Shown piece after piece: positions 19,187-27,592 of a stretch of 64,000 nt of DNA. The notes under the pieces are model-generated. The model worked only from the letters and a program-made list of their open reading frames with translations. It searched no databases and was not told the DNA's origin. The position numbers were made by a program, and so were the translations under genes. Numbering within the stretch: position 1 is the stretch's first letter; each line of letters opens with the position of its first letter. The DNA is from Paenalcaligenes hominis (lineage in GTDB: Bacteria; Pseudomonadota; Gammaproteobacteria; Burkholderiales; Burkholderiaceae_B), in assembly GCF_011927625.1 (NCBI RefSeq), contig NZ_JAATIZ010000001.1, forward strand, positions 372,001 to 436,000. The letters run 5' to 3'.

Positions 19187-20017
19187 ATGAAACCAATCCG
19201 TAAAGCTGTTTTCCCCGTAGCGGGCTTGGGAACCCGCTTCTTGCCTGCTACAAAGGCGATGCCAAAAGAAATGCTCCCTATAATTGACAAGCCTTTAATT
19301 CAATATGCAGTAGAAGAAGCTGTGGCTGCTGGTATTACAGAGCTGATTTTTATTACGGGACGTAATAAACGAGCCATTGAAGATCACTTTGATCGACTTC
19401 CAGAGTTAGAGGCGGAATTAGAAAGCAAAGCTAAAAATGAGTTGCTTGATTGTGTGCGCGGTATTTTACCTAAAAATGTGAGTTGTATTTATATTCGTCA
19501 AGGTGAGCCTTTAGGTTTAGGCCATGCGGTACTATGTGCAAAGCCTGCCGTAGGCAATGAGCCTTTTGCAGTAATATTAGCCGATGATTTGATTGATTCT
19601 GACGTAGCAGTTGTTCGTCAGCTGGTTGATGCGGCGCATCAGTACAATGGTAGTATTTTGGCTGTGCAAACGGTGGACCCTACTGAAACTGATAAGTATG
19701 GGATTATTGCAGGCTCCAAAGTCGATGCTCAAGTGACAGCGATCACGTCGATTGTTGAGAAACCAATCCCTCAGCAAGCCCCTAGCTGTGATGCTGTAGT
19801 AGGCCGTTATGTGTTTGAGCCAGAGATTTTTAATTATTTAGAGCGCACACAGCCAGGTAAAGGAGGGGAAATTCAGTTAACTGATGCAATTTCCTTGATG
19901 TTGAGCGACAAGCCCGTATTTGGTATGCGCTACGAAGGTACGCGTTACGATTGTGGCAGCAAGGCAGGTTTTTTCCAGGCCACAGTGGCTTACGGAAAAA
20001 AGTATCATGATTTTTAG
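19187..20017 (+). CDS. galU: UTP--glucose-1-phosphate uridylyltransferase
   Basis: A 276-aa protein of the usual length. It makes UDP-glucose from UTP and glucose 1-phosphate. The N-terminal nucleotidyl-transferase motif ([16 protein letters not shown]-x-PKEMLP) and later [10 protein letters not shown]-like and GGEIQLTDA segments are diagnostic. It closes the left polysaccharide block and has its own 126-bp AT-rich upstream gap containing a TATAAT at 19156-19161 but no good -35, so it may be transcribed separately. Confidence 0.95.
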   Translation: MKPIRKAVFPVAGLGTRFLPATKAMPKEMLPIIDKPLIQYAVEEAVAAGITELIFITGRNKRAIEDHFDRLPELEAELESKAKNELLDCVRGILPKNVSCIYIRQGEPLGLGHAVLCAKPAVGNEPFAVILADDLIDSDVAVVRQLVDAAHQYNGSILAVQTVDPTETDKYGIIAGSKVDAQVTAITSIVEKPIPQQAPSCDAVVGRYVFEPEIFNYLERTQPGKGGEIQLTDAISLMLSDKPVFGMRYEGTRYDCGSKAGFFQATVAYGKKYHDF

Positions 20018-20134
20018 TATTAATATATTAATAATTAAAATGGTTTATTTAGAAAAGGCACTTATTAAGCTGTAATCCAAAGACAATGGAATAATTAAAA
20101 TAACTTGGATGATGCCTGCGCCTTTTGATGGGAT

Positions 20135-20170
20135 CCATAACTTTATAAATGGCTTCTTATAAAGTTATGG
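20135..20170. terminator. Perfect 14-bp hairpin between convergent galU and nicF
   Basis: Arms 20135-20148 and 20157-20170 are exact inverse complements around an 8-base loop. It sits between two converging genes, which fits a bidirectional terminator, but the stem is AT-rich and no clean T tract follows, so termination is uncertain. Confidence 0.5.
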
Positions 20171-20191
20171 GTTATTTAAGGGAAGCTAATT

Positions 20192-20815
20192 TTATCTACT
20201 CCCTTTTATACTTTCCATCACCTCATCCCTACTTATCACCGTGGCATATTTCTCTTTCATATCAAATAAGTTAGCCTCATGAGGGGCCAGAGCGCGGTCG
20301 CCTACGCAATCCGAGATCACAAAGGGCCGAAAGCCTAGCTGCATGGCATCCACAACGCTAGCGCGGATACAGCCGCTTGTGACGGCGCCGGCTACGAGTA
20401 GGGTTTTGACACCTCGCTGGGTTAGCCAAGCCGCCAGCGAGGTACCAAAAAACGCAGAGGGTACGGTTTTTCTTACCACTAATTCCCCCGGTTTGGGTGC
20501 TAGTTCTGGGACAATATGGCTGTTGGGGTTGTCTTCTGTTAGTCCCAGCATAGTGGGGACTTTTAGGCTAAAAACATTATGATCAGCGCCATCGTCAGCA
20601 AATACAATGCGTGTATGGGCAATGGGCCAGTTGTGTTGTCGTGCAAAGGCTAACAAAGGCACGGTGTTCGTGATGGCTTGGGCTATGTTGCCGCCTCCAA
20701 AGGTGTTGGGGGCCGCAAAACCATTCACAAAATCAATAATGACCAAGCCGTACGGGGGTAGGGGGTCCAGTTTTCCACCAAAGCCTTGTAAAGAGTAAAT
20801 ACTTGTCTCACTCAT
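20192..20815 (-). CDS. nicF: Maleamate amidohydrolase (isochorismatase family)
   Basis: A 207-aa isochorismatase-fold cysteine hydrolase. The catalytic Asp lies in VIIDFVNGF, the Lys in VVRKTVPSAF, and the Cys in GAVTSGCIRAS. In the nicotinate pathway NicF converts maleamate to maleate and ammonia in the cytoplasm. It is the last gene of a leftward nicD-nicX-nicF set, which fixes the assignment; alone it could also be an N-carbamoylsarcosine-amidase relative. Confidence 0.87.
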   Translation of the reverse strand: MSETSIYSLQGFGGKLDPLPPYGLVIIDFVNGFAAPNTFGGGNIAQAITNTVPLLAFARQHNWPIAHTRIVFADDGADHNVFSLKVPTMLGLTEDNPNSHIVPELAPKPGELVVRKTVPSAFFGTSLAAWLTQRGVKTLLVAGAVTSGCIRASVVDAMQLGFRPFVISDCVGDRALAPHEANLFDMKEKYATVISRDEVMESIKGSR

Positions 20816-20875
20816 ATCGAGGGATTCCGTTGTAAAAATAAAATGAATCAGAAAAGAGCCGAGGGTTGTTGGGTT

Positions 20876-21907
20876 TTAATCCAGTACTTTTCCTTCGCGC
20901 ACCACTTCTTCGCCATCTAAGCAGACGGTGCAATGGCGTAAAGGAATATCAATGTGGCAGGCTGTGGTGCGGCTGCCACCGGCTTCGTTATTTGGGCCCA
21001 GTGAAAACAGGAAGTTGCCTTCGTAGGCTCGGGCATCCATGCCAATGGTTTGCTCGCGATCGTATAGGCTTAGGGTGGACCAGTGGCAGCGTGGCTGTAA
21101 GCCCCATCCAATATGAGAAATGGCATAGCCTTCGGGGTCGTTAAAGGTGCTCATGTATTCAGCCAGTAGTTGGGCATCAATGCCGCCTTCTATTTTGGTG
21201 GCATAGCCATTTTCGACGGTGAGTATGATTTTTTCTTTAGCGTAGGATTTCTGAGGCAACAGAATATCCCCTTCGTCGATGACAATCGTACCTGTGCTGC
21301 CCCCTTCGTTAGGGAAGGTAAAGAGAAAGCCGCTGGGCCAATGATCCCAACGTCCTGGTTCGTCCACAAATCCATACTCGCTGACTACGGGGAATTCGCC
21401 TAATGGAAAGCGCATGTTTGTGCCCGCTTTAGAGGTGACTGTCATTGTTTTGGCGCCAGTTAAGCGGGCTGCATGCCGTTTGACCCGCTCTCGATCGGCT
21501 TGGGTGGGGACGGTACGTACGAGAATCTCAGGGGGTTCAATGGCCAGTAGAATTTTGGTGCCGCTTTTTAAAATCTCTACTTGTTCATTAGAGAATAAGA
21601 GGGTCATTAGGTCTAAGACTAAGTCACTCTCTTTGAGCATGGCAATGGCTGCTGGGTTGTTGGCTAATGGTGTAGCACCTAAGTAGGCCAGCGGGTCGCG
21701 GCTAAGCGATTTTTCTGCATTAACGTGCGGTAGCTCTAATTTATTTACTATGGCACCAAATGAGTGGGCTGCCATAAGTGCCATTTCCACGGTTTGGGGG
21801 TGGCTGGTCGAGTTAGTCAAGACGGTGACGGTTTGGCCTTTCTTTAATTCGGAAAGGTGCAGGACTTGCAGCCATGCGTCTAATAGTTGGTGATTGCTTA
21901 CTGCCAT
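20876..21907 (-). CDS. nicX: 2,5-dihydroxypyridine 5,6-dioxygenase
   Basis: A 343-aa protein closely matching my memory of Pseudomonas putida NicX (AEPP-type segment LLAIEPPEIL, then EYGFVDEPGRWDHWPSGFLF, SHIGWGLQPR and GPNNEAGG). It is related to M29 aminopeptidases but is an extradiol-like Fe(II) dioxygenase that opens 2,5-dihydroxypyridine to N-formylmaleamate. The His in SHIGWG and the Glu and Asp residues of the WDHWPSG block are expected around the metal. An AGGAGA site lies before the ATG. Confidence 0.93.
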   Translation of the reverse strand: MAVSNHQLLDAWLQVLHLSELKKGQTVTVLTNSTSHPQTVEMALMAAHSFGAIVNKLELPHVNAEKSLSRDPLAYLGATPLANNPAAIAMLKESDLVLDLMTLLFSNEQVEILKSGTKILLAIEPPEILVRTVPTQADRERVKRHAARLTGAKTMTVTSKAGTNMRFPLGEFPVVSEYGFVDEPGRWDHWPSGFLFTFPNEGGSTGTIVIDEGDILLPQKSYAKEKIILTVENGYATKIEGGIDAQLLAEYMSTFNDPEGYAISHIGWGLQPRCHWSTLSLYDREQTIGMDARAYEGNFLFSLGPNNEAGGSRTTACHIDIPLRHCTVCLDGEEVVREGKVLD

Positions 21908-21937
21908 ATGTGTCTCCTTAACAGCGAATTAAAACAT

Positions 21938-22759
21938 TTAGGAAGCGAAATCGACTTGTAGAAACTCGCCCAATGCGGCATAAAAGCCGGCTTCGTTATC
22001 CCATGGAATCATGTGCCCAGCATTAGCTACGCAAACAGCCGTAATAGATGGGGCAAGCGAGGTGATTTCCTGTACGTCTTCATCGCGAATCACATCGCCG
22101 TGCTCTGCACTCATTAATAAAGTAGGGATTTGTAGAGACGGTAGATCAGAGTGGAAATCTTCTGTATGAAAATCGTTAAAACTCTCTATCACCGCGCGTT
22201 CATCGCAGGTGTGTAACCATTCGGCACGTAATGCCAGCTGTTCGTCGGTCCAGCTTGGGCAGTAGGCACGCATATCCTCTGCGCTGCAGCCTTTGCGGGC
22301 GGCTTTCATGGAGTCTACATACCAAGAGAGATTGGCAGGGTAAGGGCGTCGGTCGGGGCCAGACACTGGCGGGTCCACGAGGATAAGGCGCTCTAGGCCA
22401 GGAAGCTGTTGGCGAGCTGCTCGCGCCGCTATGCGTGCGCCCATAGAGTGCCCTAATAGAATGAAATTTTTTAGTCCTAGCTGCGCGGTGAAGTCAATCA
22501 CATCTTTTGCTTGGGCGTCTACCCCATAATCCAATTGCTCTGATTGTTCAGAAAGGCCGCGCCCGCGGACATCTACGATATAGGTGTTGAAATGGCGCCC
22601 CAGTTGCGTTCCTACAAAAGCCCAAGTGATGGCAGGGCTAGTGATGCCAGGAATAATGATGAGGTTTTGGGTTGTGGTGGCCTTAGCCTGATCCATGCCG
22701 AAATAGAGGTAGTGCTGGCGAATGCCGTTCGCATGAACATTCGCGCCGTAGTGCGTCAT
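21938..22759 (-). CDS. nicD: N-formylmaleamate deformylase
   Basis: A 273-aa alpha/beta hydrolase. The nucleophile elbow is LLGHSMGAR, the oxyanion region IIPGITSPAITW, and the catalytic His is in NAGHMIPWD; all agree with NicD. It removes formate from N-formylmaleamate, giving maleamate for NicF. Start choice: AGGAGA (22773-22778) is 13 bases before this ATG but only 7 before an in-frame TTG at 22765, so the true start may be TTG; an ATG at 22804 is less likely. First gene of the leftward nic set. Confidence 0.9.
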   Translation of the reverse strand: MTHYGANVHANGIRQHYLYFGMDQAKATTTQNLIIIPGITSPAITWAFVGTQLGRHFNTYIVDVRGRGLSEQSEQLDYGVDAQAKDVIDFTAQLGLKNFILLGHSMGARIAARAARQQLPGLERLILVDPPVSGPDRRPYPANLSWYVDSMKAARKGCSAEDMRAYCPSWTDEQLALRAEWLHTCDERAVIESFNDFHTEDFHSDLPSLQIPTLLMSAEHGDVIRDEDVQEITSLAPSITAVCVANAGHMIPWDNEAGFYAALGEFLQVDFAS

Positions 22760-22848
22760 TGTCAAAGTGTTGTCTCCTAAAGGGAAGGTGAAGGGAACGT
22801 TCAAGCTGTGGGTAATTTATTATTTGAACGGTCTTTTAATAATAGCAT

Positions 22849-22863
22849 CGTTCAGTATGAACG
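22849..22863. promoter_or_regulatory. Candidate operator in the nicD/tctC divergent promoter
   Basis: CGTTCA-GTA-TGAACG is a perfect palindrome with 6-bp arms. A third TGAACG occurs at 22825-22830. It sits between divergently transcribed pyridine genes, and a TetR regulator is encoded at 28899-29573, so it is a plausible binding site; this is inference. Confidence 0.45.
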
Positions 22864-22896
22864 CAAGCGCACGAGGCGGGATTCTGCTGCAAAGTG

Positions 22897-22925
22897 AGGG
22901 AATATGAGGGTTTTCCCTTTTTTTT
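22897..22925 (+). terminator. Weak hairpin with T8 tract in the divergent nic region
   Basis: A 6-bp stem (AGGGAA / TTCCCT) is followed by eight T residues on the + strand, just upstream of the likely tctC promoter. It could stop transcripts entering the tct operon. The short stem makes this tentative. Confidence 0.3.
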
Positions 22926-22935
22926 CTATTTGGCT

Positions 22936-22965
22936 TTGCACTATTTAATTGTTTGTTCATATAAT
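22936..22965 (+). promoter_or_regulatory. Predicted sigma-70 promoter of the tctC operon
   Basis: TTGCAC (22936-22941) and a consensus TATAAT (22960-22965) are separated by 18 bases, 92 bases before the tctC start. The -10 is perfect, the -35 matches four of six. Confidence 0.45.
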
Positions 22966-23057
22966 AAATTTCAGATGGCTTGCCGAGTCGTCTAGCTGCT
23001 GCATACGTTTTAAATATAAAAAGTTGATACTTATAAAACTTCTTCAGGAGACTTTTC

Positions 23058-24041
23058 ATGCGTTTTTTTTCTAAGATTGCTGCTACGACAGCGATGTTCT
23101 GTTCTAGTCTTTTTATGGCTGGGGCGCCGGCGGTGGTTGCGGCTGCACCGGCTGTATCTTTCCCTGACCGCGAGGTCATGCTAGTGGTGACGTGGGCGCC
23201 CGGGGGCAGAACTGACGCAGCCACTCGTATCTGGGCACCGTATTTAGCCAAGGAGTTCGATGTGCCTGTGGTGGTAGAAAACAAACCAGGCGCTGGCGGC
23301 ATTATTGGTGCTCGCAGTCTATTACGGGATAAAAAAGGCTATAGCGTTGGCGTGTTGTCGACCAGTCATTTGATTTCTCAGTGGGCGCGTATCCCCGCGT
23401 TTGAACTCGAGAAGTACCAACCTGTGGCACTGCTGTATTCATCCCCTGTGGTGTTGACCGTAAATGCTTCTTCTGACATTCAGACGCTGGATGATTTTAT
23501 TAAGGCGTCTAAAGACAAGCCGCTGACGTTCGGTCATGCCGGGCATGGTTCAGGCGATCACATTTCTACCGCCGCGTTTGCAGAAATGACCGGAGCCAAA
23601 GTACGTCACGTTCCCTACGAGGGGGATGCGAGCGCAGTGACCGCTTTATTAAATGAAGAAATCGATGCGGTCATGATGCCTTTAATTGCCGTCAGTCAGC
23701 AAATCGAGGCTGGCAAGTTACGCCCTATTGCGGTGTCACAAATGAAAGCAGATGATTTGCACAAAGCCATTCCGACTTTTGCCGAGCAAGGGGTAGATTT
23801 TGAGGACGGTGACTTAGCCGGTGCTATTTTTATTTCTGCTGATGCACCTAAAGAGGTGGTTCAAGCGTGGGAGGCCGCTTTAGAAAAAGCGTTCCAAGAC
23901 CAGAGCTTGAAAGAGCAACTAAGCAAGTTTTTTATTGTGCCTGACTTTAAAAACTCTCAGGAGTTAGAGGCTATGTTGGCTGACTGGAATCCTCGTTACG
24001 AGGCACTTATAGATCGCCTCGGTCTAAAGGCCACCAAATAA
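23058..24041 (+). CDS. Bug/TctC-type periplasmic solute receptor
   Basis: A 327-aa protein with a Sec signal peptide (charged MRFFSK, hydrophobic core, cleavage near AVVAAAP). FPDREVMLVVTWAPGG-x-TD and VVVENKPGAGG are hallmarks of tripartite tricarboxylate transporter receptors. It captures a carboxylated substrate in the periplasm for the TctAB partners encoded next. Given the adjacent nic genes, a pyridine carboxylate is the likely ligand. AGGAGA precedes the ATG. Confidence 0.93.
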   Translation: MRFFSKIAATTAMFCSSLFMAGAPAVVAAAPAVSFPDREVMLVVTWAPGGRTDAATRIWAPYLAKEFDVPVVVENKPGAGGIIGARSLLRDKKGYSVGVLSTSHLISQWARIPAFELEKYQPVALLYSSPVVLTVNASSDIQTLDDFIKASKDKPLTFGHAGHGSGDHISTAAFAEMTGAKVRHVPYEGDASAVTALLNEEIDAVMMPLIAVSQQIEAGKLRPIAVSQMKADDLHKAIPTFAEQGVDFEDGDLAGAIFISADAPKEVVQAWEAALEKAFQDQSLKEQLSKFFIVPDFKNSQELEAMLADWNPRYEALIDRLGLKATK

Positions 24042-24121
24042 TTCCTCTTTGTTTTCCGAGCCTTAGTGGGGTGACTTACTAAGGCCTCGGCTGGTGCAAT
24101 ACTCATTGATCTAGGTGATTC

Positions 24122-24592
24122 ATGCAGTTTATTAAGAATAGATGGGCTGATGTGCTTCTTATTCTGGTGTTAGTCGCATGCATAGCATTTATATTTCTAG
24201 ATAGTGCCTCGTACCCCGACGTGCCTTGGTCTTCTGGTGGGCCTCCTGGTTTTTACCCCAAGTTGTTAGCAAGTCTACTCGCGATTTTGGCCATAGGTCT
24301 GTTTTTTGAAAAACAACCCCACACCTTACATGTACAAAAAGGGGTGGTAATCAGAGCCCTTATATTTTTGGTTCTGCTAGGGGCGGCTATTGGTTTTTTA
24401 GATGTTTTAGGGTTTCGTTTAACGGCATCAGGTTTAAGTTTGGGGGCGGCTTTGACCCTTTATAACTGGAAAGAAGTGCAACCCCGAAGCCTCATCGTAC
24501 TAATTGTGGTTTCTATTGCTTTGCCTTTGCTTTTAGCTACAGCTTTCGAAGATTTTGCGGGGCGTCGCTTACCCCACTCTTTGTTTAATTGA
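24122..24592 (+). CDS. TctB-like small membrane subunit
   Basis: A 156-aa protein with about four hydrophobic segments (residues ~10-28, ~50-62, ~78-97, ~120-143), typical of the poorly conserved TctB subunit. It lies between the receptor and TctA, as in other tripartite tricarboxylate transporters, and its stop abuts or overlaps the next gene. Confidence 0.88.
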   Translation: MQFIKNRWADVLLILVLVACIAFIFLDSASYPDVPWSSGGPPGFYPKLLASLLAILAIGLFFEKQPHTLHVQKGVVIRALIFLVLLGAAIGFLDVLGFRLTASGLSLGAALTLYNWKEVQPRSLIVLIVVSIALPLLLATAFEDFAGRRLPHSLFN

Positions 24593-24600
24593 GTATAAAA

Positions 24601-26124
24601 ATGGATATCTTCGCTAATTTTTTTCATGTGTTTGATGCTGGCGTTGGCCATGTGTTTACGCCAGCGTCGTTATTGTATATAGCGTTAGGGACATTAGTTG
24701 GTTTAGCTTTTGGTGCCTTGCCTGGGCTTTCCTCAACCATGGCACTCGCTATTTTTACTCCTCTTACATTCGGGCTCTTGCCCAGCGAGGCGATTGTTTT
24801 TCTGATAGCGGTTTTTATTTCTTCCGTTTACGCGGGGGACTTAACCTCGATCTTGGTCAATATACCCGGTACGCCATCTTCTATAGCAACTGGCTTTGAT
24901 GGGTATCCAATGACGAAAAAAGGCGAGGCAGGTCGAGCTATCGGAGTCAGTACGGTGGCTTCAGTATTAGGTGGGCTGATAGGTCTAATCTTTCTTATTG
25001 GTTTTTCTCCCTTTTTAGTTAGCCTTGCTAGTTATTTTGGCACGTGGGAGTTTGCTCTTTTAGGCTTGTTTGCTCTCACAATGATCGCGCTCATTAACGA
25101 GTCCACTATGCTAAGAGGGCTGATCGGCGGTGTTATTGGTTTGCTTATTGCGTGTGTTGGCGCGGACGTAATGACGGCCTACCCACGCTTAGCATTCAAC
25201 TCGGATGACTTGGCTGGCGGCATCGATATGATTGTTTTTATGGTGGGGTTGTTTGGCTTCTCCGAGATTTTTAGTCAACTCGAGGAATCCGAAAGACCGG
25301 CTATTAAACAAAAGATAGGAAAGATTTTTTCTTCCGTTGGGTCCGTATTGCGATGCGGTAAATCGCTGATCCAAAGTAGCCTATTAGGCGTCGGCATCGG
25401 TGTGCTGCCTGGGGCAGGGGCATCAGTGGCCACCATCGCTGCTTATGGCTTATCCAAGCGAACATCTAAGCATCCAGAGGAGTACGGCAAAGGGTCTGTA
25501 GAGGGGTTAACTGCTGCAACCTCTGCAGCCAATGCCAGTGTAGGTGGGGCCTTGGTTCCCATGATGACCTTAGGCATTCCTGGCGACCCGATGACGGCTG
25601 TTTTAATAGGGGCCTTGATGATTCATGGTCTTGCCCCAGGTCCTTCTTTGTTTACCAAAGCCCCCGAGATTGTGTCCGGTATTTATTTAGGCTACATGGT
25701 GGCATTGGTGTTCATGTTGATTTTTGGTTTGTTATTAGCCCGACCTTTTGCGCGACTGATTGCTTTGCCTAGATACCTCGTGCTGCCAGCCATTATGGTC
25801 TTGTGTATTTTAGGCGCGTACTCCATCCAAAATAGTATTTTTGATGTGGGCATCGCCGTTACTGCTGGGTTTGTCGGTTATTTACTTAAAAAGGTCGGTA
25901 TTTATCCTGCGCCCATCATTCTTGGGGTGGTGCTGGGGCCCATGATTGAAACAAATTTCCGACGCGCCATTATGTTGGGTGATGGGGACTATAGTTTGTT
26001 TTTTACCCGTCCGCTAAGTTTGGCTTTGATTGTGGCCATTGTTTTAGCGATTGTTGCGCCGCCTTTGATAAAAAGAGCAAGAGCCGGCTTAAAGGGCCAT
26101 AGCGCAAAAATAGCAAGTGCATAG
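24601..26124 (+). CDS. TctA-type large membrane subunit
   Basis: A 507-aa multi-span membrane protein. FGALPGLSSTMALAI and LGVGIGVLPGAGASVA are the two conserved Gly/Pro-rich TctA motifs; NIPGTPSSIATGFDGYPM and LGIPGDP also fit. I use the ATG at 24601; an in-frame TTG at 24589 would overlap tctB. Neither has a clear ribosome site, which fits coupling to tctB. It forms the ion-driven translocation pore. Confidence 0.92.
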   Translation: MDIFANFFHVFDAGVGHVFTPASLLYIALGTLVGLAFGALPGLSSTMALAIFTPLTFGLLPSEAIVFLIAVFISSVYAGDLTSILVNIPGTPSSIATGFDGYPMTKKGEAGRAIGVSTVASVLGGLIGLIFLIGFSPFLVSLASYFGTWEFALLGLFALTMIALINESTMLRGLIGGVIGLLIACVGADVMTAYPRLAFNSDDLAGGIDMIVFMVGLFGFSEIFSQLEESERPAIKQKIGKIFSSVGSVLRCGKSLIQSSLLGVGIGVLPGAGASVATIAAYGLSKRTSKHPEEYGKGSVEGLTAATSAANASVGGALVPMMTLGIPGDPMTAVLIGALMIHGLAPGPSLFTKAPEIVSGIYLGYMVALVFMLIFGLLLARPFARLIALPRYLVLPAIMVLCILGAYSIQNSIFDVGIAVTAGFVGYLLKKVGIYPAPIILGVVLGPMIETNFRRAIMLGDGDYSLFFTRPLSLALIVAIVLAIVAPPLIKRARAGLKGHSAKIASA

Positions 26125-26154
26125 TCATTTAAAGGCAAAAAAACAGGAGGCAGT

Positions 26155-26526
26155 ATGACGATAAAAAGGGTGGGAATGGGGCCGCGTATGTCTAAAGCCG
26201 TCGTTCATAACGGCGTGGTGTATATCTCTGGGCAGGTTCCCCAACAGACATTAACACAGGGCTTTGAGGCCCAAGTTAAAGAGGTGCTACATTTAATCGA
26301 TACCATTTTGTCCAGTGTGGGCTGTTCACGAGCTTCATTATTATCTGTTTCGGTGTCTTTAGCCGATGTGGGGGATTTTGATGTGCTAAATGCGGTGTGG
26401 GAAGACTGGATCGATCCAGAAAATAAACCAGCACGTATTACAGTAGGTGCTACGCTAACTTCGCCCGAGTTTAAAGTAGAGATCGGTGCAATCGCAGCAG
26501 CTAAGGATTCATCGACGTATGACTAA
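26155..26526 (+). CDS. RidA-family protein (YjgF/Rid)
   Basis: A 123-aa protein with the Rid pattern: SKAVVHNGVVYISGQVP at the N terminus and PARITVGATLTSPEFKVEIGAIA at the C terminus, in the place of the catalytic arginine (ARIT). Rid proteins hydrolyse enamine/imine intermediates; in catabolic clusters they often speed deamination of unstable amines. A strong AGGAGG ribosome site precedes ATG. It overlaps the following amidohydrolase, so the two are probably made together. Confidence 0.88.
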   Translation: MTIKRVGMGPRMSKAVVHNGVVYISGQVPQQTLTQGFEAQVKEVLHLIDTILSSVGCSRASLLSVSVSLADVGDFDVLNAVWEDWIDPENKPARITVGATLTSPEFKVEIGAIAAAKDSSTYD

Positions 26527-27493
26527 AGTCGGTTTTATCTCGTTGGGCGGGACGATCAGTATGGAGCAAAGCGCCCAGGGGCAAATCCCAAAGCTAGGCG
26601 CTTCGAGCTTGCTTCAAACCCTGCCGCAATTAAGTGATATCGAAGTCATCACGTATCAGACGCCGATGATGCCTGGTGCGTCACTTGATTTGGAGTTAAT
26701 CCACAGCATGGCCCAGCTAATCAATAGCGCCTTAGAAAAAGTAGATGCCATCGTGTTGGCCCAAGGCACGGATACGATCGAGGAGACGGCTTTTCTGCTT
26801 AGTTTATTGACCCGTTTAGATAAACCCATCGTGGTGACAGGGGCGATGAGAGGAGCAGATGCCGTAAGCAGTGACGGTCCAGCTAATTTACTGAATGCTT
26901 TTCTTATTGCCAGCGCCAAGAGCGCTCGTCATGTAGGCGTAGTGGTTGCTTTAAATGAGGAAATTCATTCGCCGTATTTCGTGGCAAAAACGCATACCAG
27001 TTCGTTAGGGGCGTTTGAGTCGTACGAGGTAGGGCCAATAGGCTTTATTAGTGAAGGAGTTGTCACCATCACGTCCTTGCCGTGTTTACCTGGCTTTCCT
27101 AACTCGAGTTCTATCGAGAGAGCCTTCCCTGCAGTGGGTCTTATTAAAGCCAGCTTAGGCGAAGACGCAAGACTCCTAGAGTCTGCCGCTGCGTTAGGCT
27201 ACGAAGGCCTGGTCATCGAGGCGACCGGAGCAGGCCACCTGCCCGAGAGATGGGTCAAACCCGTAGCAGACTTAGCTCAAAAAATGCCAGTGGTGTTAGC
27301 CACGCGCGTGCCTAAAGGCAAGGTGCATACCCAAACCTACGGGTTTCCAGGGTCAGAAAGGGATCTTTTACGCCACGGGTTATTACCTGCAGGTTATTTA
27401 TGCCCTTTAAAGGCTCGCTTATTGTTAATCGTGTTATTAGCTCAAAACAAGAACAGAGAGGAGATTAAGCACATGTTTTATCAGGTCTATTAA
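26519..27493 (+). CDS. Asparaginase/glutaminase-family amidohydrolase
   Basis: A 324-aa protein. The start at 26519 overlaps the end of the RidA gene; a longer in-frame version would read into it. Both catalytic threonine motifs are present: FISLGGTISM near the N terminus and LAQGTDTIEETAF near 80, then GAMRGADAVSSDGPANL with the partner lysine region nearby. There is no signal peptide, so it is cytoplasmic. In this pyridine cluster it may act on an amide intermediate rather than asparagine; that is inference. Confidence 0.85.
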   Translation: MTKVGFISLGGTISMEQSAQGQIPKLGASSLLQTLPQLSDIEVITYQTPMMPGASLDLELIHSMAQLINSALEKVDAIVLAQGTDTIEETAFLLSLLTRLDKPIVVTGAMRGADAVSSDGPANLLNAFLIASAKSARHVGVVVALNEEIHSPYFVAKTHTSSLGAFESYEVGPIGFISEGVVTITSLPCLPGFPNSSSIERAFPAVGLIKASLGEDARLLESAAALGYEGLVIEATGAGHLPERWVKPVADLAQKMPVVLATRVPKGKVHTQTYGFPGSERDLLRHGLLPAGYLCPLKARLLLIVLLAQNKNREEIKHMFYQVY

Positions 27494-27592
27494 ATACCTT
27501 TATTTGAAAGAGGCGCATAAAAACGCTGATTTTTTTATGATTTAAATTATTTGTACGTAAAATTAATTATTGTGGATAAAAGGAAATTCAAG

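Noticed and set aside
22820-23302. A 160-codon frame on the minus strand across the divergent nic gap
   Set aside because: More than half overlaps the signal peptide and start of the clear tctC gene, the composition is not protein-like in its second half, and it has no ribosome site.
26519-27493. Asparaginase-like protein as the missing maleate isomerase
   Set aside because: It carries both asparaginase threonine motifs and lacks the cysteine pair of Asp/Glu-racemase-type maleate isomerases.
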